Positions 1-9,029 of a stretch of DNA of 64,000 nt are shown piece by piece. The DNA is from Pseudoglutamicibacter cumminsii. Its GTDB lineage: Bacteria; Actinomycetota; Actinomycetes; Actinomycetales; Micrococcaceae. The DNA is taken from the NCBI RefSeq assembly GCF_016907775.1, contig NZ_JAFBCO010000001.1, forward strand, positions 1,612,001 to 1,676,000. The letters are read 5' to 3'. Position 1 is the stretch's first letter; each line of letters begins with the position of its first letter. A program made the translations under genes and the position numbers. The notes beneath the pieces are model-generated. The model did no database searches. It saw nothing but the letters and a program-made list of their open reading frames with translations, and was not told the DNA's origin.

Positions 1-40
1 CCCGCAGGCACCGACTCACCATGTTACGTGCCCCTCTCGC

Positions 41-52
41 TAGACTAGACGG
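41..52 (+). promoter_or_regulatory. Leaderless -10 promoter of miaB
   Basis: TAGACT at 41-46 is followed by 6 nt and then the GTG start at 53. There is no ribosome binding site. Transcription would begin at or next to the start codon, the common leaderless arrangement in actinobacteria. The same geometry recurs upstream of hisC, argC and the DapF homologue. Confidence 0.6.
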
Positions 53-1597
53 GTGACTTCAACGCCTATGACTGCTTCAAACCCAGCAACCGAACCCCAG
101 ACCAACGGTGCGGAGGCGACCGCGCGCACCTACCAGGTCAACACGTTCGGGTGCCAGATGAACGTCCACGACTCCGAACGGATCGCCGGCCTGCTTGAAA
201 CCGCAGGCATGATCCCAGTCGACGCCGACGCCAACGAAGGCGAGGCCGACGTCGTCGTGTTCAACACGTGCGCAGTGCGTGAAAACGCAGACAATAAGCT
301 TTACGGTCACCTCGGCATGCTCAAAGCAGCCAAAGACGAAAACCCTAACCTGCAGATCGCCGTCGGTGGTTGCCTCGCGCAGAAAGACCGCGACACCATC
401 GTCAAACGTGCCCCGTGGGTCGACGTTGTCTTCGGAACCCACAACGTAGGGTCCCTTCCGGTGCTCCTTGACCGTGCACGCCACAACAAGGAAGCACAGG
501 TTGAAATCCTCGAAGCGCTCGAGGTGTTCCCATCCACGTTGCCCGCTAAGCGTGAATCACACTCCGCGGGCTGGGTTTCCATCTCCGTTGGTTGCAACAA
601 CACGTGCACGTTCTGCATCGTGCCCTCGCTACGCGGGAAAGAAAAAGACCGCCGCCCAGGCGAGATCCTCGCCGAAGTGCAAGCACTCGTCGACGACGGC
701 GCGATCGAAGTGACCCTGCTCGGGCAGAACGTGAACTCCTACGGCGTCGAATTCGGCGACCGCCAAGCATTCTCCAAGCTGCTGCGCGCTTGCGGCGAGA
801 TCGAAGGTCTCGAACGCGTCCGCTTCACCTCGCCGCACCCAGCGATGTTCACCGACGACGTGATCGAGGCGATGGCTGAAACCCCGAACGTCATGCCGCA
901 GCTGCACATGCCGCTGCAGTCCGGCTCGGACAAGGTCCTGAAGGCCATGCGCCGTTCATACCGTTCCAAGAAGTTCCTCGGGATCCTCGAGAAGGTTCGT
1001 GAGCGTATGCCGCACGCTGCGATCACGACCGACATCATCGTCGGCTTCCCGGGTGAAACCGAGGAAGACTTCCAAGAAACCATGCGTGTGGTTGAAGAAG
1101 CCCGCTTCCACCAGGCCTTCACATTCCAGTATTCGCCACGGCCAGGAACCCCGGCCGCAGAATACGAAAACCAGGTTCCTAAGGACGTTGTGCAGGAACG
1201 TTTCGAACGTCTCGTCGCGCTCCAAGACCGTATCTCCGCCGAGGAAAACCAGAAGCTACTCGGAACCACGGTTGAGCTCATCGTCGCTGACTCGAAGGGC
1301 CGCAAAGCTGAAGAAACCGGCCGGCTCGCGGGCCGCGCTCAAGACCAGCGTCTCGTGCATTTCTCCGTTCCGGAGGGTGCGGAAACCCCACGTCCGGGCG
1401 ATGCCGTAACCGTACCGATCACACACGCCGGTTCCTTCCACTTGCTGTCAGACCCGAGCATCGAACAGTACAGCCTGCGCCGCACCCGCTCCGGAGACGC
1501 GTGGGAACGCGCACAAGCTGACTCGTGCTCGCCAGGTGGCGGCACAAGCGGTAAGGGCGTTTCGCTTGGTATGCCGAGCCTGCGTCCAGAAGCCTAG
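53..1597 (+). CDS. miaB: tRNA-2-methylthio-N6-dimethylallyladenosine synthase MiaB
   Basis: Radical-SAM methylthiotransferase that converts i6A37 to ms2i6A37 in tRNAs reading UNN codons. An N-terminal UPF0004 domain carries the second 4Fe-4S cluster cysteines at about C34, C73 and C107. The radical-SAM CxxxCxxC motif is at C181, C185, C188 (GCNNTCTFC). A TRAM domain lies near residues 405-470. At 514 aa it is slightly long because of a disordered N-terminus and a C-terminal tail. The GTG at 53 is chosen because a -10 box lies 6 nt upstream; ATG at 68 is an alternative. It is followed directly by miaA, which makes its substrate modification. Confidence 0.95.
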   Translation: MTSTPMTASNPATEPQTNGAEATARTYQVNTFGCQMNVHDSERIAGLLETAGMIPVDADANEGEADVVVFNTCAVRENADNKLYGHLGMLKAAKDENPNLQIAVGGCLAQKDRDTIVKRAPWVDVVFGTHNVGSLPVLLDRARHNKEAQVEILEALEVFPSTLPAKRESHSAGWVSISVGCNNTCTFCIVPSLRGKEKDRRPGEILAEVQALVDDGAIEVTLLGQNVNSYGVEFGDRQAFSKLLRACGEIEGLERVRFTSPHPAMFTDDVIEAMAETPNVMPQLHMPLQSGSDKVLKAMRRSYRSKKFLGILEKVRERMPHAAITTDIIVGFPGETEEDFQETMRVVEEARFHQAFTFQYSPRPGTPAAEYENQVPKDVVQERFERLVALQDRISAEENQKLLGTTVELIVADSKGRKAEETGRLAGRAQDQRLVHFSVPEGAETPRPGDAVTVPITHAGSFHLLSDPSIEQYSLRRTRSGDAWERAQADSCSPGGGTSGKGVSLGMPSLRPEA

Positions 1598-1607
1598 ACG
1601 CCCAACC

Positions 1608-2519
1608 ATGTCGCGCCCTGTCATCGCGGTGGTTGGCCCCACCGGAACCGGTAAATCTGAGCTCGCGCTCGAGCTATGCCACATGCTCGATGGTGAAGTA
1701 GTCAACACTGATGCGTTGCAGTTCTACCGTGGCATGGACATCGGCACCGCCAAGCTTCCTGTAGCAGAGCGGCAGGGGATCGAACACCACCTGCTCGACA
1801 TCATGGACGTAGCCGAGGAAGCTTCGGTTGCGGTGTTCCAAGAGCAAGCCCGCGATGCGATCGCTCAGATCCAGGCGCGCGGGAAAACCGCTGTGCTCGT
1901 GGGAGGGTCGGGCCTGTATGTGCGCGCGGTCCTGGACGAGATCGAGTTTCCGCCCACTGACCCGCAGGTCCGGGCTGAGATCGAAGAATGGGCGGCCGGA
2001 CGCACCATCGAGGAAGTCCGCGAAAGCTTGCGCGACGTTGACCCCGAGAGCGCCGCGAAGATCAACGACCTGCGCCGCATGATCCGCGCGCTCGAAGTGC
2101 ACCGCATCAGCGGCCGCACCTTCACGTCCTACATGCCGCAACGTATATATCACCAGCCCACGTTTCAGGTGGGGCTCGACCTCGATCCGGCCATCCTCAA
2201 CGAGGCCCTCCTACGCCGGGTTCACCGCATGTACCATGCCGGCCTGCTCGACGAGGTCCGCGGTCTCATCCCGCGCGGCCTGCGGGAAGGACGGACCGCA
2301 TCGGCAGCTATTGGATATAAGCAAGCGCTAGCGGTACTCGACGGCGAGATGAGCCAAGACGAAGCGATCGAAAGCACCCACATCGCTACACGACAGTTCG
2401 CCAAGCGGCAGAGGACGTGGTTCCGCGCTGATCCGCGGGTCACACATTACGATGCGGGGGCCGGCACGCGCGAGGTCGCCCGCGCTTTCGTTGCAGAAGC
2501 ATTCCCTGACGCTCGGTAG
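1608..2519 (+). CDS. miaA: tRNA dimethylallyltransferase MiaA
   Basis: Transfers the dimethylallyl group from DMAPP to N6 of A37 in tRNA, giving the i6A that MiaB then thiomethylates. The P-loop GPTGTGKS is at residues 10-17, followed by the conserved DALQFYRGMDIGTAK segment. It is 303 aa from ATG 1608, the family's normal length. The reading frame opens earlier (1536), but that extension overlaps miaB and lacks family similarity. It starts 10 nt after miaB, so the two probably share a transcript. Its TAG stop (2517-2519) forms part of the -10 box of the next gene. Confidence 0.95.
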   Translation: MSRPVIAVVGPTGTGKSELALELCHMLDGEVVNTDALQFYRGMDIGTAKLPVAERQGIEHHLLDIMDVAEEASVAVFQEQARDAIAQIQARGKTAVLVGGSGLYVRAVLDEIEFPPTDPQVRAEIEEWAAGRTIEEVRESLRDVDPESAAKINDLRRMIRALEVHRISGRTFTSYMPQRIYHQPTFQVGLDLDPAILNEALLRRVHRMYHAGLLDEVRGLIPRGLREGRTASAAIGYKQALAVLDGEMSQDEAIESTHIATRQFAKRQRTWFRADPRVTHYDAGAGTREVARAFVAEAFPDAR

Positions 2520-2528
2520 GCTGGAACT
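2517..2528 (+). promoter_or_regulatory. Leaderless -10 promoter of the DapF homologue, overlapping the miaA stop
   Basis: TAGGCT at 2517-2522 includes the miaA stop codon TAG and lies exactly 6 nt before ATG 2529. No Shine-Dalgarno sequence is present. This suggests the next gene can be transcribed separately from miaBA. Confidence 0.45.
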
Positions 2529-3470
2529 ATGTTCGATTCGCTTCCGAATGACGTTCCTGCCAGGCTTTCCGGCGCGAGTTTCGCCCGCGTCACCTCTGGC
2601 GCTGTCCCGTTTCTGATCAGCTCGGAGTTGGCCTTGAACGAGTCGGAAGCGCAGTGGTTGTGCGATGACTCCGCCGGCATCGGTGCGGCAGGTGTGCTAA
2701 CTGTGTCCGAGCAGGGGAACGGCAGCTGGAAGTGCGTGCTGGTTGGGGCATCAGGTGCGCCTGTTTCTGAGCTGGAACCCGATGCGGCGCTCGCTGTGGC
2801 TGCCTACCTCGATGGCGCCGGGCAACTGGCTAGCAACGGTTCGCAGCTTGAATTCGGATCGGGTGAGCAGTACACGGTGGCCCGTTCGCGGGCCAACTAT
2901 AAGGTCGCTGGGGTGCGGTGGTCGTTCGCGTTCCCGCAACAAGCGGAAGCCGAAGCGAGCGACGGTACGGTCCATGCGGAGGGCCTACCCGTGCCCCGGC
3001 CGTGCCTGACGATGACCGTTGGCGCGCCGGTGTCTGTGGTTGCGCTCGCCGATGTGTCCGAGCTTGAGGGGCTACGTTTGGACGGTCACGGTCTGCAGCT
3101 GGATTCTGAGGTGCTCGAGCGTTCGTCGACGAGCTTTGTGGTTCCGCATGATCCGCTGGTCGATGGCGGTATCGCCGCGGTGTCGATGCGTTTCCACCAC
3201 GCGCCGGATGACCGGGCGGGTGGCTCGGGTTACTCGGCGGGGCAAAGGCTGTCGCGCGAATACGGATCGAGCGCCGCCGCGGCAGTCGCCGGTTCGCTCG
3301 CGTTCCAGTACTGGGCGGGAGCGGGTCGTGACCTCGCGGAAGGCTGGGCTGTAAGCCAGCCAGCAGCGCTCGTGGGGGTCCGGCTTGAGCCGGGATCCGC
3401 ATCGAACGCTTCCGGAACGGCGCAAGTGACGGGGCCAGCCCGGGTCATCGCCAATATCCAGCTGAGCTAG
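2529..3470 (+). CDS. Diaminopimelate epimerase homologue lacking both catalytic cysteines
   Basis: 313 aa. The fold of DapF is recognisable: LCDDSAGIGAAGVLTV (44-59) matches the LCDRxxGxGADGVLxV segment. Residues 75-94 match the strand leading into the first active-site loop, and 240-256 match the second. The signature AxMCGNGxRxF is replaced by SELEPDAALAV, so the first catalytic Cys is about Glu83. The second loop (family xCGTG) reads EYGSSAAAA, so that Cys is about Tyr245. The reading frame is intact and of normal length. It sits after miaA, where related Micrococcales carry dapF. Epimerisation of LL-DAP by the usual two-cysteine mechanism should be impossible. It may be a structural or regulatory pseudoenzyme or a decaying gene; I infer no function. 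Confidence 0.75.
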   Translation: MFDSLPNDVPARLSGASFARVTSGAVPFLISSELALNESEAQWLCDDSAGIGAAGVLTVSEQGNGSWKCVLVGASGAPVSELEPDAALAVAAYLDGAGQLASNGSQLEFGSGEQYTVARSRANYKVAGVRWSFAFPQQAEAEASDGTVHAEGLPVPRPCLTMTVGAPVSVVALADVSELEGLRLDGHGLQLDSEVLERSSTSFVVPHDPLVDGGIAAVSMRFHHAPDDRAGGSGYSAGQRLSREYGSSAAAAVAGSLAFQYWAGAGRDLAEGWAVSQPAALVGVRLEPGSASNASGTAQVTGPARVIANIQLS

Positions 3471-3510
3471 CCCCGTGAAGGTAAGTTAGCCCCGTACAGC
3501 TGAGTTAGCG
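3459..3510. repeat. 19-bp tandem repeat spanning the stop codon of the DapF homologue
   Basis: The unit begins CTAGCCCCGT at 3467 and TTAGCCCCGT at 3486, and again TTAGC at 3505, a 19-bp period. The spacer part CAGCTGAG also recurs (3459 and 3497). The first unit contains the TAG stop (3468-3470). One of several stop-spanning repeats in the window. Confidence 0.65.
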
Positions 3511-3512
3511 AT

Positions 3513-3531
3513 CGAATGAGCGGCTCATTCG
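3513..3531. terminator. Possible bidirectional hairpin between convergent genes
   Basis: CGAATGAGC (3513-3521) pairs with GCTCATTCG (3523-3531), effectively a 7-bp stem with a 5-nt loop. It overlaps the stop codon of the minus-strand methyltransferase. There is no T tract, so a terminator role is tentative. Confidence 0.35.
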
Positions 3532-4133
3532 GGGCGGGCCACGCGCAGGATGCGGAACTCTTTCTTGCGGGCGTAGCGGTCAACCGTCCAGTCGGCTGGC
3601 AGATTTGCGGCGAGCCACTTCTGCAGGGAATCGGAGCCGAGGTTTTTCTGAACCACAAGATATGCCTCGCCGCCAGGGTTGAGGCGCGGAAGCCACGTCA
3701 TCAGGATCTCGTGGAGCACCTGCTTGCCTACCCGGATGGGCGGATTCGACCAGATCAGATCGAAACCGACATCGGCCGGCACATCTTCAGGGGAACACAC
3801 CGTGACGTTCTGAGCGCCCGCATCGGACGCGTTAAGCCGGGCGAGATCCATCGCGCGCTCATTGACGTCCACGCCCCACACGTCCGCTTTCGGTGCGCGC
3901 AAGGCCAAGGTGAGCGCGATAGGACCCCATCCGCAGCCGATATCGAGCATCGTCCCGCGGGCCGGCGGGGTAGGCGCTTCATCCAGCAGAATCTGGGTTC
4001 CCTTATCCACGCCGGCGGGGCTGAAGATGCCTGCCGCGGTGTGGACGTCAAGCTCACGGTCTGCAAGTGAAACAGTGATGCGCTTGCGGGCTTCGGGGGT
4101 CACCGGTTCCGCTGTGAAGTAATGCTCGGCCAT
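3525..4133 (-). CDS. RsmC-like class I SAM-dependent methyltransferase
   Basis: 202 aa from ATG 4133. It begins MAEHYFTAEP, the usual opening of this family; a GTG at 4196 gives 21 more residues without family similarity. The glycine-rich SAM motif LDIGCGWGP lies near residue 65 and the NPP catalytic motif (WSNPPIR) near residue 132, typical of base N-methyltransferases of the RsmC/MTS group (16S G1207 in E. coli). This single-domain form is common in actinobacteria and its exact target is not established here. It is convergent with the DapF homologue and divergent from hflX. Confidence 0.85.
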   Translation of the reverse strand: MAEHYFTAEPVTPEARKRITVSLADRELDVHTAAGIFSPAGVDKGTQILLDEAPTPPARGTMLDIGCGWGPIALTLALRAPKADVWGVDVNERAMDLARLNASDAGAQNVTVCSPEDVPADVGFDLIWSNPPIRVGKQVLHEILMTWLPRLNPGGEAYLVVQKNLGSDSLQKWLAANLPADWTVDRYARKKEFRILRVARPE

Positions 4134-4263
4134 GAAACACAAGCCTATCTGAACCGCGGGACTGGGCTTGGGCTCGCTGAGGGATTCGATGTTCACAGGC
4201 GCCAGAGTGCCCGAGGGTCGTCCACATGCGGCGAGCGACCCTCGCTGAGGCGTAGCAGCGGCT

Positions 4264-4269
4264 TAGAAT
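4264..4269 (+). promoter_or_regulatory. -10 box upstream of hflX
   Basis: TAGAAT at 4264-4269 would start transcription near 4276, giving a leader of about 37 nt with GGAG at 4306-4309 before ATG 4313. The same hexamer precedes hisB, argH and helD in this window. Confidence 0.45.
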
Positions 4270-4312
4270 GGTAGGGAACCCGCGAGTGCGGGAGATACGA
4301 CGTCAGGAGACC

Positions 4313-6058
4313 ATGACCGACCACGGCAGCAACACCCCCGATACCCCTTCGGAGAAAAGCTCAACAGAACACGACCGCGAGATCCAAGCGACGATCGAAA
4401 GGATCCTCGCCGCCGATCGTGAGCGTGAGCGGCTCGCTGGCCGCGGGGGTAGCTCCGCAGATACAACAGGCTCCGCAGATTCTGTAGCGGCAGAAGGTGT
4501 AGAAGTAGGGGCAGAAGGCTCAGATGCGGCCGATGCGGTGGATCCGGACGCGCAGGCTAGCGGGCGTGGGCAGCGGGGATCGTTCTTGCGCTTCGGTCAG
4601 GCTGAAGCCCTTGACGTGGGGCAGACCGAGCATTCCCGCTTCGATGGTCTGCAACAAGACCTTGAGGAGCGCCGCGCGACCCGCCGTGTGCAAGGTCTCT
4701 CGACCGAGCTTGAAGATATTTCTGAGGTCGAATACCGCCAGCTGCGGCTCGAACGAGTCGTCCTGGCGGGCCTATGGTCTGACGGCACTGCCGAGCAGGC
4801 GGAGAACTCGTTGCGTGAGCTTGCCGCGCTCGCCGAAACCGCGGGCTCGGAAGTGTTGGACGGTGTGATCCAGCGCCGCGTGAAACCGGACCCAGGAACG
4901 TACTTCGGTTCGGGTAAAGCAACCGAGCTGCGTGACATCGTGAACGAAGTTGGCGCGGACACCGTGATTGTCGACAGTGAGCTCGCACCGTCCCAGCGTC
5001 GTGGTCTCGAAGACGTCATCAAGGTCAAGGTCATTGACCGGACCGCGTTGATCCTGGATATCTTCGCTCAGCACGCTAAATCCCGCGAAGGTAAAGCCCA
5101 GGTTGAGCTCGCACAGCTCGAATATCTCTTGCCGCGTCTTCGCGGTTGGGGTGAGTCGATGTCGCGTCAGGCTGGTGGTCAGGTTGCTGGTGGTGCCGGT
5201 ATCGGTTCGCGTGGTCCCGGTGAAACGAAGATTGAGCTCGACCGTCGCCGCATTCGCAACCGGATGGCTAAGCTACGCCGCGAAATCAAAGGCATGAAGC
5301 CCGCTCGCGAAGCCAAGCGAGCCAACCGTAAGCGTCACTCGGTGCCTTCTGTGGCCATCGTCGGCTACACCAACGCAGGCAAGTCCTCGCTGCTCAATAG
5401 GCTCACGGACGCCGGGGTGCTTGTGGAGAACGCGCTGTTCGCCACGCTGGACCCAACCGTGCGTTCTACGGAAACCCCTGACGGCATCGGCTATACGCTC
5501 ACCGACACGGTCGGTTTCGTGCGCAACCTGCCGACCCACCTCGTTGAGGCGTTCCGCTCCACACTCGAAGAGGCCGCGGACGCTGATGTGCTGCTCCACG
5601 TGGTGGACGCGTCCCACCCGGATCCGATGTCGCAGATCCAAGCGGTGCACGAGGTTCTCGCGGATGTTGAAGCGGACGGCCCCGAGATCATCGTGCTCAA
5701 CAAGGCGGACCTGGCCGATACGCACACGCTGGCTCAGTTGCGCCGCAACTACCCTGAGCACGTTGTGGTTTCTGCTCGCACAGGCCAGGGGATCGAGGAG
5801 CTTAAGGAAGCGATCTCACGGGCGATCCCGCGCCCGCACACGGAGGTCCGCGCGCTGATCCCGTACACCGAAGGTGACCTCGTGGCGCGTCTGCACGGCC
5901 ACGACGCCGAACTGCTTGAACTTGAGCACGTCGAAGACGGTACGCGGATCCACGCTCTGGTTCGCCCGGATCTTGCTGATTTGCTCGCTCCATACGCTGA
6001 AGCGGACGGTGCGGAAGACGGAACGGATAAGGGAGCGGAAGCCGGTGCGGACGCATGA
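4313..6058 (+). CDS. hflX: Ribosome-associated GTPase HflX
   Basis: 581 aa. HflX binds the 50S subunit and helps split or rescue stalled ribosomes. An acidic low-complexity N-terminus (about 1-95) precedes the HflX nucleotide-binding domain with the glycine-rich segment SRQAGGQVAGGAGIGSRGPG. The Obg-type G domain follows: G1 GYTNAGKSS near 351, G3 DTVGFVRNLP, G4 NKAD. ATG 4313 is preferred over ATG 4268, which lies inside the -10 box. Its TGA overlaps the helicase start by 4 nt, so the two genes are translationally coupled. Confidence 0.95.
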   Translation: MTDHGSNTPDTPSEKSSTEHDREIQATIERILAADRERERLAGRGGSSADTTGSADSVAAEGVEVGAEGSDAADAVDPDAQASGRGQRGSFLRFGQAEALDVGQTEHSRFDGLQQDLEERRATRRVQGLSTELEDISEVEYRQLRLERVVLAGLWSDGTAEQAENSLRELAALAETAGSEVLDGVIQRRVKPDPGTYFGSGKATELRDIVNEVGADTVIVDSELAPSQRRGLEDVIKVKVIDRTALILDIFAQHAKSREGKAQVELAQLEYLLPRLRGWGESMSRQAGGQVAGGAGIGSRGPGETKIELDRRRIRNRMAKLRREIKGMKPAREAKRANRKRHSVPSVAIVGYTNAGKSSLLNRLTDAGVLVENALFATLDPTVRSTETPDGIGYTLTDTVGFVRNLPTHLVEAFRSTLEEAADADVLLHVVDASHPDPMSQIQAVHEVLADVEADGPEIIVLNKADLADTHTLAQLRRNYPEHVVVSARTGQGIEELKEAISRAIPRPHTEVRALIPYTEGDLVARLHGHDAELLELEHVEDGTRIHALVRPDLADLLAPYAEADGAEDGTDKGAEAGADA

Positions 6059-8136
6059 GTCCAGACACGCCGGAACCCGCTGCCGCATCGGAATCAGCAA
6101 CCGGATCAGCTGACCCAGCGGTTCAGGAGGTTGAGCGCTTGCTGACCACCGCCGTCGACAAGATGGGTGGCCAGCGTCGCGACGGCCAGCACGAGATGGC
6201 ACACGCGGTAGCGCACGCGCTCTCGTCTGGGAGGCACCTGTTGGTACAGGCTGGGACGGGTACGGGTAAGTCTCTGGCGTATCTGGTTCCCGCGATCACG
6301 CACGCGATCGATGCGGAGAAACCCGTTGTGGTTGCGACGGCGACGTTGGCACTGCAGTCCCAGGTCGTGGGACGTGACGTTCCGCGTTTATTGAAGGCTT
6401 TGGAAGATGAGCTTCCGCGGCCGGTTGATGTCACTCTGCTCAAGGGGCGGAACAATTACGCGTGCAAATACAAGCTCGCCGGCGGGTACCCGGAGGATGA
6501 CGATGCGGGCTCGCTTTTCGATGCGTCCTTGACTGCTGCTGCAACTGATGGGGGCGCGGTTGACGATGGCCCGACCTCGCCCTTGGGTCAAGAGATCATG
6601 CGGATCCGTAAGTGGGCTGAGGAGAGCGAAACAGGGGACCGGGATGAGCTGGTCCCGTCGGTTTCGGATAAGGCGTGGCGTCAGGTTTCGGTGTCTTCGC
6701 TTGAATGCTTGGGCACACAGCATTGCCCGATGGCGGAGGAATGCTTCACTGAGCGTGCCCGCGGGTTGGCGGCTGAATCCGACGTTGTGGTGACGAACCA
6801 TGCGATGCTCGCTTTTTCTGCGTTCGAGCAGCTACCGGTTTTGCCGGATTTCGATGTTGTGATCGTTGATGAGGCTCACGAACTTCAGGACCGGGTCACC
6901 AACACGTATACGCGCCCGCTGACGCACACTGCGATCACGCACGCCGCGCAGGGTGCTAAGAAGCATTTGAAGGTCGCATCAAAGGCGTTATCCGATGCGG
7001 CGAAGGAGTTCGAGAAATCGGTCACGAACATCCCGACAGGGCTTCAGCCGCGCGGTTTGACGGAGGCTCAGCGTGCGGCCGTGACGCAGGTTTTCGAGTC
7101 CGCGAAAGTTGTGATGTCGGATTCGAAGCGCGAGGCGGGCGATGCCGCTCCGGACGGTGGCTGGCAATCCGCGCGTTCTGCGGTGGCTCAGATTGTTGAA
7201 CTGTGTGAGCGCTTGTTGAGTGCCGGCAAGGGAGAAGAGGTTGTGTGGGCGTCTCGGCCAGGCAGCTTCGAGCCGGGGCGTGGCTATGTTGTTCCGGATG
7301 ATTCGGAGCCGGCTTCGCTGATGGTGGCTCCTTTGTCTGTTGCGATGCAGATGCGGGATGGCCTGTTTGAGGACCGGACTGTTGTGCTGACCTCGGCGAC
7401 GCTCGCGGTGGGTGAGGCTTTTGAGCCGGTTGCTGGTGGGCTCGGGCTGATGGGGCCGGAGGCTCCTGAATGGGATTCGGTCGATGTCGGTTCGCCTTTC
7501 GAGTACGAGAAGCAGGGCGTCCTGTATGTGGCTCAGCACCTCCCGCCGCCGGGGCGCGGGGTCTCTGAAGAGGTCATTGATGAGCTCGTCGATTTGATCA
7601 AGGCCTCCGGTGGTGCGGCTTTGGCGCTGTTTTCCTCCCGCCGGGCTACAGAGGATGCGGCCGCTGCGTGCCGTGAGCGTCTTGATGTGCCTATCTTGGT
7701 GCAGGGTGAGGCGTCGATGATGGAGCTGGTGCGTGAGTTTTCCGCTGATGAGCAGACGTGCCTGTTTGGGACGATGACTCTGTGGCAGGGTGTGGATGTT
7801 CCGGGGCGTCATTGCCGCTTGGTAGTGATTGACCGGATCCCGTTCCCACGCCCTGATGATCCTTTGATGACGGCCCGGACGCGTGATGTGAATGAGCATG
7901 GCGGGAACGGGTTCATGTCGGTTTCCGCGCATCATGCGGCGATCCGTTTGGCTCAGGGAGTGGGCCGGTTGATTCGTTCTACTGAGGATAGGGGAGTGGC
8001 CGCGATTTTGGATTCGCGGATGGCTACCCGCCGTTACGGGGCGTATCTACGTAATGCTTTGCCGCCGTTGTGGACCACTACCGACCGGAATACGGTTCTT
8101 GGTGCTTTGGGCCGCTTGCGCGAGGCCAATAAGTAG
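6055..8136 (+). CDS. DinG/XPD-family ATP-dependent DNA helicase
   Basis: 693 aa superfamily 2 helicase of the iron-sulfur DinG/YoaA type. Walker A AGTGTGKS is near residues 66-73, and four cysteines (about C137, C218, C224, C230) fit the 4Fe-4S cluster. Walker B/DEAH is in VIVDEAHEL, and the C-terminal helicase motif GVGRLIRS is present. Such enzymes unwind R-loops and damaged forks. The start ATG overlaps the hflX stop. It is convergent with lexA, and a DNA-repair role fits that position, though no LexA box is seen at this gene. Confidence 0.9.
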   Translation: MSPDTPEPAAASESATGSADPAVQEVERLLTTAVDKMGGQRRDGQHEMAHAVAHALSSGRHLLVQAGTGTGKSLAYLVPAITHAIDAEKPVVVATATLALQSQVVGRDVPRLLKALEDELPRPVDVTLLKGRNNYACKYKLAGGYPEDDDAGSLFDASLTAAATDGGAVDDGPTSPLGQEIMRIRKWAEESETGDRDELVPSVSDKAWRQVSVSSLECLGTQHCPMAEECFTERARGLAAESDVVVTNHAMLAFSAFEQLPVLPDFDVVIVDEAHELQDRVTNTYTRPLTHTAITHAAQGAKKHLKVASKALSDAAKEFEKSVTNIPTGLQPRGLTEAQRAAVTQVFESAKVVMSDSKREAGDAAPDGGWQSARSAVAQIVELCERLLSAGKGEEVVWASRPGSFEPGRGYVVPDDSEPASLMVAPLSVAMQMRDGLFEDRTVVLTSATLAVGEAFEPVAGGLGLMGPEAPEWDSVDVGSPFEYEKQGVLYVAQHLPPPGRGVSEEVIDELVDLIKASGGAALALFSSRRATEDAAAACRERLDVPILVQGEASMMELVREFSADEQTCLFGTMTLWQGVDVPGRHCRLVVIDRIPFPRPDDPLMTARTRDVNEHGGNGFMSVSAHHAAIRLAQGVGRLIRSTEDRGVAAILDSRMATRRYGAYLRNALPPLWTTTDRNTVLGALGRLREANK

Positions 8137-8159
8137 GTCAAGCGACCGCTGACGCGGAG

Positions 8160-8240
8160 TCCTAAAACGAACGGCGTCTAGAGCGAACAGTATCCAGTGT
8201 GAGCGGAATCTCGAGTGAACGATATCTAAAGTGAACGCAG
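8160..8240. repeat. Degenerate 16-bp tandem repeats between dinG-like gene and lexA
   Basis: About five degenerate copies of a 16-17 bp unit resembling TCTAGAGTGAACGATA lie at 8160, 8177, 8193, 8209 and 8225. The last copy contains the lexA stop codon (8226-8228 on the minus strand). The block fills most of the convergent gap. Confidence 0.6.
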
Positions 8241-9029
8241 TACGGATACGACGCGCCCCATGATCTGAGCGTGGTCGCCCAGGATCGGTTCGTATTGGGA
8301 GTTCTGAGGTAGCAACCACGTGTGGCCGTCGCGCTGACGGAACGTCTTCACAGTGGCTTCATCATCGAGAAGTGCCGCAACGATTTCGCCGTTCTGAGCG
8401 GTGTTCTGGCGGCGCACGACAACCCAGTCACCATCGCAGATCGCTGCATCGATCATCGAATCACCAGAGACTTTGAGCATGAAGAGCTCGCCGTGCCCCA
8501 CAAGTTGGCGCGGCAACGTCATGACGTCCTCGACCTGCTGATCGGCAAGAATCGGGCCACCCGCGGCGATGCGACCCACAAGCGGGATTGGGGCCGAATC
8601 TTCGTCGCCCTGAGCAAAATCGAGCGTCGCGGCGGTAGATGTTGCTGGTGCCTTTGCGCGTGCCGAACCCTGCGCAATCGAGGTCACTGGCGCGAGGCCA
8701 GGGGTGCCTTCAGAGGAGGCGTCTGCAGCGGCCGAGGAAACAGGCGCAGAGCTTTCCAACGTCGGGTCGGATGGATGGAGAACTTCGAGTGCGCGAGGCA
8801 ACTTAGGGTCACGGCGGATCCAGCCGAGCTTAGTCAGTTGCTGCAACTGATGCGTTACAGAGGAGAGCGACTTCAACCCGACCGCATCGCCGATCTCACG
8901 CATCGTTGGCGGGTAGCCCTGCACATTCAGGAACGATTCGATGCACTCCAAAACGGAACGCTGACGAGCGGTGAGCGGCTTCGAGGGGCGCGCCGACTGT
9001 GTGTCCGGTGACGGTGTCTCGGTGCTCAT
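8226..9029 (-). CDS. lexA: SOS transcriptional repressor LexA
   Basis: 267 aa. An N-terminal winged helix (about 19-85, with the recognition segment [12 protein letters not shown]) binds SOS boxes. The C-terminal S24 peptidase domain has the Ala-Gly cleavage site at A156-G157 (RIAAGGP), nucleophile S191 (SGDSM) and general-base K228 (ATVKTF). RecA filaments trigger self-cleavage after DNA damage. The Ala/Ser-rich linker (about 90-145) is long compared with typical LexA of 200-240 aa. It is divergent from the LysM membrane protein across a LexA-like box, the arrangement of lexA with SOS division inhibitors. Confidence 0.95.
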   Translation of the reverse strand: MSTETPSPDTQSARPSKPLTARQRSVLECIESFLNVQGYPPTMREIGDAVGLKSLSSVTHQLQQLTKLGWIRRDPKLPRALEVLHPSDPTLESSAPVSSAAADASSEGTPGLAPVTSIAQGSARAKAPATSTAATLDFAQGDEDSAPIPLVGRIAAGGPILADQQVEDVMTLPRQLVGHGELFMLKVSGDSMIDAAICDGDWVVVRRQNTAQNGEIVAALLDDEATVKTFRQRDGHTWLLPQNSQYEPILGDHAQIMGRVVSVLRSL

